Below, piece after piece: positions 6,606 through 13,500 of a stretch of 31,176 bases of DNA; position 1 is the stretch's first letter, and every line of letters starts with the position of its first letter. Source of the DNA: Candidatus Omnitrophota bacterium (GTDB taxonomy: Bacteria; Omnitrophota; Omnitrophia; Omnitrophales; JACQLI01). Under the pieces are notes generated by a model, which ran no database searches, was not told the DNA's origin, and saw nothing but the letters and a program-made list of their open reading frames with translations. The stretch lies in assembly GCA_016204125.1 (NCBI GenBank), contig JACQLI010000036.1, positions 1 to 31,176 of the forward strand, given 5' to 3'. The position numbers and the translations under genes were made by a program.

Positions 6606-7310
6606 ATGATTTCAATGATCCGAAAGGATAACCTTTCACGAATAATGTCTCTGATGTTGACGATTTCCCTTTTTTGCTTGACGGGATGTTCGCACGCACT
6701 AGAGGTTAAAAACCTCGATTACTACAGACCCGAATTTTATGATTCGCCTGCTCTCAATTCAAGTGTGGGGATTGTGACTTCGCCCTCGACTCCAGCAGGG
6801 GATCGATTATTGACTGCGACCGCAAACGGTCTGAAAAGAAACGGTTTTAGGGTGACCTACCCCTTCTTCTTGAGAGAAGACACCAGAAAATCGGTCGATT
6901 TTATAGTCAAGGTCACTTCTTCAAGCCAGTTTAAAGGGAGCGGGTGGAATTTCCTGATCAATTGGCCAGGTTTCCTGATATGGACTCCCGCATGGCATGG
7001 TTACAACTACAACGCCAATTTTCGGTTTGACGCAGAAATCGTCGATACTCAGTCAGGCACAACGGAAAATTCGACCAACGTAGCCATACCTGTTGAGTTG
7101 GATTTCAGGCATGCCGCGATGAATAGAACTTGGACAGAGATCAGTTGGCTTGAATGGGGCGTCATCGCCTTAATTGGTGGTTTCGTCTTTATCAGGTATG
7201 ACAAGTCAGTGACACCGAAACTCATTGACTCCGTTGGAGAGAAAATAGGAGATTACGTCGCAGGGAAGATCACGGGGACAATAATTTCTCTGCGAGCTCC
7301 AAAATCGTAA
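6606..7310 (+). CDS. Lipoprotein with C-terminal hydrophobic segment
   Basis: An excellent ribosome site (AGGAGG, 5 nt before the ATG) supports the start at 6606. The 234-residue product has a long signal peptide ending in lipobox LTGC (Cys 28). The mature region contains SSVGIVTSPSTPAGDRLLTATANGLKRNGFRVTYPF, then repeated aromatic segments (WNFLINWPGFLIWTPAWHGYNYNANFRFDAEIVD) and a hydrophobic stretch WLEWGVIALIGGFVFI near residue 180-195 that may touch or cross a membrane. I recognise no family. It sits between two other envelope genes and probably works with them. Confidence 0.72.
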   Translation: MISMIRKDNLSRIMSLMLTISLFCLTGCSHALEVKNLDYYRPEFYDSPALNSSVGIVTSPSTPAGDRLLTATANGLKRNGFRVTYPFFLREDTRKSVDFIVKVTSSSQFKGSGWNFLINWPGFLIWTPAWHGYNYNANFRFDAEIVDTQSGTTENSTNVAIPVELDFRHAAMNRTWTEISWLEWGVIALIGGFVFIRYDKSVTPKLIDSVGEKIGDYVAGKITGTIISLRAPKS

Positions 7311-7317
7311 TTACAAC

Positions 7318-8214
7318 TTGCGGGTCTTGGCGATTGCTTTCATAATATTCCTTACCTGCGGCTGCGCCTCACAACCTCCCTACGTAGGTCAAGGAACTCA
7401 TCCCCAGGTTTCCCGTGGAGGATCTGTCCCGCCGATTGATTTTCTTGGAAATATCCTTTCGCTTCCTGCGAAATTGATACTTTGGAATTGGCAGTTTAAT
7501 AGCCATGCAATCTCGGAAGAGACTGAGTCCAAGCTGACCCAGTACCTCGAAGCGCGAAACCTCCCCGCCTTTGAAGATACCCATTACCGCCTCAACCAAT
7601 ATTCTCCCCTTTCCGACATTAAGGCTGTTTTTAAGAATAAGCATATCGTTTGGCCCTATCGGATTCTGATTGGGTTGCCTGTTACGTTAATCACCGACGT
7701 GCTTCTCCCCGGCCGTCTTTTTCCCTGGGGTGACTATTTCAATCCCTACAACAACACCGTGCACCTTTATTCGAATGATCCGACGATTGCGCTTCATGAG
7801 GCGGGCCATGCTTACGATTTTGCAGACTTCCGTTTTAAGGGAACGTATGCGTTACTGCGCATGGTCCCCTTCATGGATCTCTATCAGGAATGGTGGGCCA
7901 CGGACGAAGCGATTGATTTCCTCGAGGAAACGGGAGATCGGGCAACAGAACTGCGGGCCTATAAGACGCTATGGCCTGCCTATGGGACCTATGTGGGTGG
8001 GTATCTTCCTATACCGTTTGGTTCCGTTGCTGGGGCCGTTTGCGGTCATATCATCGGCCGCATCAAAGCAGCCAGCAGGATGCGTTATTACAACCGAATG
8101 GATGAGGTCCTTCAAACTCCAGCACAGAGTCTTGGAAAGGGCAGTTTTTCAGCCGAGGGTAAGGTTCCTCATGAGGATCTTCCCGAGCGCCAGCCCCGCG
8201 AAATTCATGTGTAA
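7318..8214 (+). CDS. Envelope protein with HExxH metallopeptidase-like motif
   Basis: The start is a TTG at 7318; there is no upstream in-frame ATG before a stop, and the ribosome site is weak. The signal peptide MRVLAIAFIIFLTCGCASQPP ends in a near-lipobox (TCGC). The mature part has ALHEAGHAYDF (HExxH near residue 160), and about 35 residues later QEWWATDEAIDFLEE, whose acidic residues could supply the third zinc ligand as in gluzincin-type proteins. Two hydrophobic segments flank the motif (ILIGLPVTLITDVLLPG and YVGGYLPIPFGSVAGAVCGHIIGRI), so the active region may sit at a membrane. It is the third gene of the lipoprotein set. Zinc binding and proteolysis are inference. Confidence 0.7.
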   Translation: MRVLAIAFIIFLTCGCASQPPYVGQGTHPQVSRGGSVPPIDFLGNILSLPAKLILWNWQFNSHAISEETESKLTQYLEARNLPAFEDTHYRLNQYSPLSDIKAVFKNKHIVWPYRILIGLPVTLITDVLLPGRLFPWGDYFNPYNNTVHLYSNDPTIALHEAGHAYDFADFRFKGTYALLRMVPFMDLYQEWWATDEAIDFLEETGDRATELRAYKTLWPAYGTYVGGYLPIPFGSVAGAVCGHIIGRIKAASRMRYYNRMDEVLQTPAQSLGKGSFSAEGKVPHEDLPERQPREIHV

Positions 8215-8256
8215 TTCGGGACGGTATTAGAGCACTTGAATGTTCTGTGGTTTCCT

Positions 8257-8520
8257 TTAGTCACCATAATGGGTCCTCGCTCGTTCGACATAGATGATTC
8301 GCTTCCCAACATCGACACTGTAAACGATTCGATCCTGATAAGTTAATCGATAGGAATAGCTTCCCTCAAGATCTCCGATGAGTCTCTTCCCCTCAAAGGG
8401 ATCCTTGGCAATGGTTTCAGTCAAGATTTCGTATAGTTTCTTCTTTAGCTTGGGGGTTAGTTTCTTGATATCTTTTTCGGCGCGATGAGTGATCCGAACT
8501 TCGTATCCCTTCGAACTCAT
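8257..8520 (-). CDS. RelE/YoeB-family toxin
   Basis: The 87-residue protein follows the RelE/YoeB/YafQ pattern: YEVRITHRAEKDIKKLTPKLKKKLYEILTETIAKDPFEGKRLIGDLEGSYSYRLTYQDRIVYSVDVGKRIIYVERARTHYGD. The C-terminal RTHYGD matches the region that carries the catalytic/positioning residues in YoeB-like mRNA interferases. The ATG overlaps the antitoxin stop by 4 nt. Length and motifs look intact, so it is likely an active ribosome-dependent RNase. Confidence 0.92.
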   Translation of the reverse strand: MSSKGYEVRITHRAEKDIKKLTPKLKKKLYEILTETIAKDPFEGKRLIGDLEGSYSYRLTYQDRIVYSVDVGKRIIYVERARTHYGD

Positions 8521-8771
8521 CGACCAAAGACTTTTTTAAGCGATCGGGTACGCCCGGCCTTGATATCGGCTCGCGCCTCTCTGATGCTTTTTAGCATTCC
8601 AGGAGTGGAGAGAAGTTCGAGGGTTTCGAGTAAGCCTTCGTAGTCCTCTTCAGAGATAAGGACTGCATCGCCTGTTTTGGAAGTGATTTTAATCGGGACG
8701 TGACCCTTCACTGATTTCCTAACCAGCTCGAATAGATGCTCTCTTGCCTGAGTGGCTGTCAAGGTTGTCAT
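8517..8771 (-). CDS. Phd/YefM-family antitoxin
   Basis: The 84-residue product starts with MTTLTATQAREHLFELVRKSVKGHVPIKITSKTGDAVLISEEDYEGLLETLELLSTPGMLKSIREA, the standard Phd/YefM N-terminal DNA-binding fold followed by a helical toxin-binding tail. GGAGG lies about 6 nt before the ATG. A perfect 20-bp dyad (8785-8804) lies just upstream and is the likely autoregulatory operator. It overlaps the toxin gene by 4 nt. Confidence 0.92.
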   Translation of the reverse strand: MTTLTATQAREHLFELVRKSVKGHVPIKITSKTGDAVLISEEDYEGLLETLELLSTPGMLKSIREARADIKAGRTRSLKKVFGR

Positions 8772-8784
8772 CCTCTACCTCCAT

Positions 8785-8804
8785 ATGTACGTTTTTACGT
8801 ACAT
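8785..8804. promoter_or_regulatory. Operator dyad of the YefM/RelE operon
   Basis: ATGTACGT-N4-ACGTACAT is a perfect 8-bp inverted repeat, 13 nt upstream of the antitoxin ATG. The core GTACGT/ACGTAC recalls the GTACA-type palindromes bound by YefM-family antitoxins. No clear -35/-10 pair was identified. Confidence 0.75.
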
Positions 8805-8886
8805 GTTAAGCCTAGCATCTCTATCTTCGTTCTGCAAGCCCAATTCTCTCGCTCTCTCTTTTCTCCGTTTCGCCTTCTCGTCCTCA

Positions 8887-8899
8887 CGAAACTGTCCCC
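8887..8899. repeat. 13-nt motif CGAAACTGTCCCC, copy 2
   Basis: Identical to 5139-5151. Here it lies in the pyrimidine-rich gap between the HEPN gene end and the YefM operator, again followed by a T-rich tract. Both copies are in the same orientation. Confidence 0.5.
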
Positions 8900-8947
8900 T
8901 TTATTCTTTTATTTTAACCTCAGGAGCCAATTACTTTCTTGGATTTT

Positions 8948-9292
8948 TCAATAACCTTTTGGACGAACTTCAGATAATCCATATAAATCCGTATTGCGCT
9001 TCATTCTCATAGCATTGCCGATCATAGCGACATCCTCATCATCTAAAATCTCGCCCATCTTCTCGAGGATTCTTACATGATGTCCCGGCTTACTGCGGAC
9101 CTTCACCTTTGCCACCCTAGCAAGCAGTGTTATTCCCATCTTGATCAGCGCTTGATAGCTATAGGTAAATTTAACTTCTGGAATGTCATCTTTTTGGGCG
9201 ATGTCGAGATCGTGAAGAGTACTATCTAGATAGCGCTTGACATCATCCGGCTTGAAATCAAACTTTTTGAAATATTCACGGTCGAATTTCAT
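8948..9292 (-). CDS. HEPN-domain protein, putative toxin partner of the MNT protein
   Basis: The 114-residue, mostly helical protein has the HEPN look (YSYQALIKMGITLLAR, then a C-terminal helix MIGNAMRMKRNTDLYG). HEPN toxins such as HepT carry R-x(4-6)-H-x-Y. Here R96 and Y104 are in place but the histidine position holds Asp 102, so the classic RNase motif is altered. The tyrosine, which MntA adenylylates in known HepT/MntA pairs, is kept. The ATG overlaps the stop of the winged-helix-MNT gene in TAATG, so the two are coupled. It is either a HEPN variant with altered chemistry or a non-catalytic member. Confidence 0.75.
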   Translation of the reverse strand: MKFDREYFKKFDFKPDDVKRYLDSTLHDLDIAQKDDIPEVKFTYSYQALIKMGITLLARVAKVKVRSKPGHHVRILEKMGEILDDEDVAMIGNAMRMKRNTDLYGLSEVRPKGY

Positions 9293-9834
9293 TAAACCAG
9301 TTTAACTTTCTTTGATTTTTGGAGTGATCTCACAAAAGAATCCTGCTTTTTTCGTTTGTCATATTCGGCAGGGCTCATGCTGACAAGATTGATTTCGCGA
9401 TCCGTTGTCTTTTGAATGCCGGATAGCTTTTTGCGAAGACCAACGGTATCATGATCCCCTATGACCATCAAATCAATGTCGCTTGAGCTGTCCATGCGGT
9501 TTTTCGCATAAGACCCGAAAAGATAAGCTTCTTCGATACCCTTCACCTCTCTTAAGAGCTCTTTGAGCGCCCCCTCAAGCCCAACGGTTTTCAGAACGAT
9601 TTGTCTGTACTCTTTTAATAGCGGAAATGACTTGTTCAGAGAATAGTATCGTTCTTTCCCCTTCTCCTCGCTTTTAAGAATTCCTTCTTTCTCGAGCTCC
9701 CGGAGCTTTTTTGCCAAATTGCTGTCATCGAGATGAAGACGCCTCGCCATCTCCAGAACATACATTTCAGCATGGTCATGGAGCAGAAAATAGCTTAATA
9801 CCGCCCTCGTAATTTTGGATCGCAGACTTAGCAT
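9292..9834 (-). CDS. Winged-helix / minimal nucleotidyltransferase fusion (MntA-like antitoxin)
   Basis: In the 180-residue product, residues ~6-80 form a winged helix (YVLEMARRLHLDDSNLAKKLRELEKEGI, then a wing and YYSLNKSFPLLKEY). Residues ~88-180 form an MNT-type nucleotidyltransferase with G107-S108, ten residues, then D119-I-D121, which is the exact GSx10DxD metal and nucleotide motif of MntA. Known MntA enzymes add AMP to a tyrosine of the HEPN toxin. GAGGG lies 5 nt before the ATG. It is the first gene of its operon and follows two tandem operators, so it probably represses itself. The N-terminal half is clearly related to that of the Zeta fusion at 4137-5015. Confidence 0.88.
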   Translation of the reverse strand: MLSLRSKITRAVLSYFLLHDHAEMYVLEMARRLHLDDSNLAKKLRELEKEGILKSEEKGKERYYSLNKSFPLLKEYRQIVLKTVGLEGALKELLREVKGIEEAYLFGSYAKNRMDSSSDIDLMVIGDHDTVGLRKKLSGIQKTTDREINLVSMSPAEYDKRKKQDSFVRSLQKSKKVKLV

Positions 9835-9847
9835 AGAACCCTCAGAT

Positions 9848-9889
9848 TACGGTATATTTATACCGTATATACGGTAACTTATTACCGTA
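9848..9889. promoter_or_regulatory. Two tandem 20-bp operators upstream of the winged-helix-MNT gene
   Basis: TACGGTA-N6-TACCGTA occurs twice, at 9848-9867 and 9870-9889, in identical geometry. Equivalent bases are 22 bp apart, about two helical turns, so two dimers could bind the same face. The nearer copy ends 14 nt from the ATG. A TATAAA sequence lies within the region, but a matching -35 is not clear. Confidence 0.85.
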
Positions 9890-10041
9890 ATAAATGCAAG
9901 CCTCTTTTTGAGGGAAAACAATACAGGGATAGGCTTGTTTTTTCAGAAAAGTAGCCTGACCCTTTTATTTACGTCAGCGTGGCACCTGCAGCAGGCTTTT
10001 CGCAGCCCTCGTAGAGGGTAACGCCTCCTTTTTTACGATTT

Positions 10042-10569
10042 TTATGAGGTCTCGTTTGGTTTCTGCCATACTCCAAGTTTACGAGCGGCGAGTGTCCTTA
10101 TCAATTTCTCAATCTCAACGTAAGGCTTCATTGTCGAAAGGCCATACACGGAAAATTTATTTTCCTTGCCCTCTTTCTGGAAGACAAATTCGTGTGTAAA
10201 TAAATCAGACATTTCAGCATCGGAAGCATCTTTCAACTTCCATATCCTAAGCGTGTCGAGTTCCTTCCATAAACTCTCATATTCCCACTTTGGCAGAGTG
10301 CCGCTCCTATCGAATTCGTCTGGGCTGCCCTCTCTATAGTACTTTTCGAACGCCCGGATAATAATTTCATCATGATACTCTGCAATAGAAATGCCTACTT
10401 CTTCAACAGGCGAACGGCCTCCATAGATTCTTACTGTTATCTGGGATATGGCGATGCTCTCATCATGCACTCTGTCAACAGGTTGACACGACCCCAAAGG
10501 AACTGACACCATAAGAAAAAATGAAACCTGAAATATACTGAGATATCTAATAAGTGTACGGAAGTTCAT
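10042..10569 (-). CDS. Small lipoprotein downstream of the YD-repeat toxin-like gene; candidate immunity protein
   Basis: The 175-residue product has a signal peptide ending in LGSC (Cys 28), a lipobox, so it is probably lipidated and faces the periplasm. The mature part is acidic in the middle (EVGISIAEYHDEIIIRAFEKYYREGSPDEFDRSGTLPKWEYESLWKELDTLRIWKLKDASDAEMSDLFTHEFVFQKEGKENKFSVYG), and I cannot assign a family. It starts 14 nt after the stop of the large gene, the usual place for the immunity gene of a polymorphic toxin, and ends the operon. The immunity role is inferred only from position and the exported location. Confidence 0.65.
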   Translation of the reverse strand: MNFRTLIRYLSIFQVSFFLMVSVPLGSCQPVDRVHDESIAISQITVRIYGGRSPVEEVGISIAEYHDEIIIRAFEKYYREGSPDEFDRSGTLPKWEYESLWKELDTLRIWKLKDASDAEMSDLFTHEFVFQKEGKENKFSVYGLSTMKPYVEIEKLIRTLAARKLGVWQKPNETS

Positions 10570-10583
10570 TGTGAATAAAAGCT

Positions 10584-13500
10584 CTAATATCTACCCTTCC
10601 ACCCCAGATTGTCAGCCAGGTATTCGCTTTCGTCCCTAATGTCTACTTCATCGAGATTTAGCTTCTTGGCGTGGAGCAACGTTTCTACCGATGCAGATAC
10701 TTCAAGCGCCTTCCGATTAGTTAGCTCCCCCTTCTCATTAAATTTAACTTTGCCACTGCGCACCTGATGCTGGTGAATAGTCTCATGGAAGCCTGTGGCT
10801 TGAAGACTTGTGCGACTGTAAAAAGCAAGCCTACCTAATACAATCTCTCCTGTGTATAAATTGGTAAATCCGAAAACCCCAGGTGAAGCAGAGAATATTA
10901 TATGATTGGGGTCGTATTTGCCTGGGGAGAACCCATAATACCCAGCTGAAAAATCGATGGCTGACTGATAAGCTCCTAAAGAGACTAGTTCGCTTTGAAA
11001 CTTCTGTCCGAGTGTCTCCTTTGCTCTCCCTTCCTTCGGCGGTTCTACAGCATACGCAACCGAGGAGCCGATGAGATTGAAGAGGATGGTTTTGCCGGTT
11101 GAGCTTGTACCGGAGGTTCCGATGGAGTCGGCAACGCCGGTGATTTCGATGATTTGGCTGTTCTCGAATCCTTGAGAGGTGACGATTTTGACGCTGTCCG
11201 CACCCCCTGCTCCTCCTCCAGAGCCTCCTCCGCCACTTCCACCGCCGCCACTCCCTGCAGCCGTTGCCGCCGCTACTCCTGCTCCAATGATGGCTCCATT
11301 GATAGCTCCTTCTGCAAGGCTCGATTTCTCAATCGCTGCACCCGCCAATCCTCCAAGAGCTCCAGCTGCAATAATAGCGCCCCACGCCAATAAAGAGCCT
11401 CCGCCCGTAAAGACTGCGGTAACGGCTGCTGCAATAAAAGCAAAGAGCTTACTGAGCCACCCTAATCCTGTCGGATCGGTGAAGATTATAGGATTATTTC
11501 GGGCATAGGCATAGCGATTAAAATCCTGGGGATCAGTGGGGTGCTGGACGGTGGGGTCTGCGGTGATAAACCTTCCTAATTGAGGATCGTAATAGCGGGC
11601 GCCGTAGTAGTAGAGCTTGGTGGTGTCGTCCTCCTCTTGGCCTGTGAATTTGTGCTTGAGGGAGGCTGTGCCTTGATAGGTTGCCGTGCTTCCATAAGGA
11701 TCGTATTCATAAAGGGCAACCTTGTTTCCTGCGGAATCAGTGACGACATTACTGGAATTGATGTGATCGGAATGGATGAAGAGAAGGGTTGAGTTTTGAG
11801 TGCTGAGTTTTGAGTTAACTACAATTCTTCGGTCGCCCAGAAAGATATACTTGGTCGTCTTCGTGCCTTCGATTTCGTAATCTTTGCCCAGATAAACGGT
11901 TTTCGTAGATCCAACTTGCTTCTTGACCCTTGACCCTGTTGAATCATAAACGAACGTCGTGACCTGCTTCGTCTCACCATAAGAGAACGATTTGTCCTTC
12001 AGGGATTTCAGGATGTATCCCCTCCCTGGATCGAATTTCGTGAATTGACCTGATTTGTAAGACTCGAAAACCTTGGTTGAGGCGTTAAATCTCAGGACAT
12101 CCGAATAATCCGTATTAAGAACCCAGCCGCTGAGGACTGTAGAAACAGAGGTGGAGGCCTTCACCGCAGGCCCAATGAAGTTGTCTCCGATCTTGGCGGT
12201 GAAGGTGACACTAGCGCCTGGAGATTTTCCTGTAACAGAAAAGGTTTTGGCTGTGGTGCCTTTGTAATAGATTTCATACGATTTGCCGTATTCAAAGCTC
12301 GTGAAGTCATTGAAGTCGGGATCGTTGACAAAATGGGACCAGGCGCCAGCGGTCGGGGACCAGTAGGAAACTTGATCGTAATCGGTTCCAAAGACGAGAC
12401 TCTTGAGGACATTTGTTACTGACTTGTCATCAGGGAGATAGGTAAAGGAGATCAAATTCCAGCCTGGCTGAAGGGTGTAGGACCGAGTGGCTGTTGTCCC
12501 TTCATAGACCTGCGCCTCCTTGAGGCGATTCTCGGAATCATAGATAAGGGTATCGTTGCCGCGCTTGGTCATGTTGCCGTTGGTGTCGTAGACAAAGTTG
12601 CAAGTAGCAAGGGGCAAGGGGCAAAAAGAAGGAACGCTGCTACTTGACCCTTGACCCTCTACCCTTGTCACAGCATGCGGACCAGGAGCGCCTTCGCCAT
12701 ACATCATGGTCAGATTCCCCTTTTTAGTCATGTTGCCGATCGCATCGTATTGAAACGTTTGCGTCCCATAAGCCGAGCCTGTCGCTTGAATGAGACGATT
12801 CAAATCATCATAAGTAAAATCTTGCGTCATAGAATTAACGAGGTCAGAGATATGACTCACATTGCCTAAGGAATCGAATTGATAAGAAAGGTCCTGGAGC
12901 TTTGTCACCCCATCAGACTTTTTGGTGAGGATCTTGTCGAGACGAAGGGTTAAGGGATTGTAGGTGTAGTCTGAGGTAACGTTATTGCCGTAGGTGATTT
13001 TTGTAATCTGGCCCGAGGCGTTATAATTCACTTCCTTGACGTAACTCGTTGTTACACTTGACTTTACACCATCGATCTTTTCCACATCTCCCATGCCATT
13101 ATAAGTGTAGGTGACGACTTCGGTGTCAGGATAACTGAGGCTGCGCACTCGGCTCATGGAATCATAAACCCGAGTGAAGGCGTAAGCTGTTCCATCCACT
13201 GTTTTTTTATCAGAGGTCACTCGGCCCAATGCATCGTAAGTAAATTCATGCGTGCCAGAAGCGTCTGTTACTTTAGTCAAACGACCCTTCGAGAAAGAGA
13301 CCAGAGAATCGTCATAGACATAGCTGACATCAACTTCTCCTGTTGGAAGGTCCTTTAAAGTGACTCGATTCAAAGCATCGTAAGTGAAACTGATCGCTTG
13401 GCCTTTGGCATCGGTCTGCTTCGTAAGGTTATCATTGACATCGTATTGGTAAGACCAGCTCCCCATGTCAGGATCGGTCATGGAAAGTTTTCTCGAAAGC

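Noticed and set aside
9998..10041. Rho-independent terminator after the candidate immunity gene
   Set aside because: A CCCTC-TAC-GAGGG hairpin is present, but no T tract follows it on the minus strand.
11154..11508. Plus-strand proline-rich frames opposite the Gly/Ser linker of the YD-repeat gene
   Set aside because: They are the antisense of the Gly-rich codons, with no ribosome site; the sense gene is clear.
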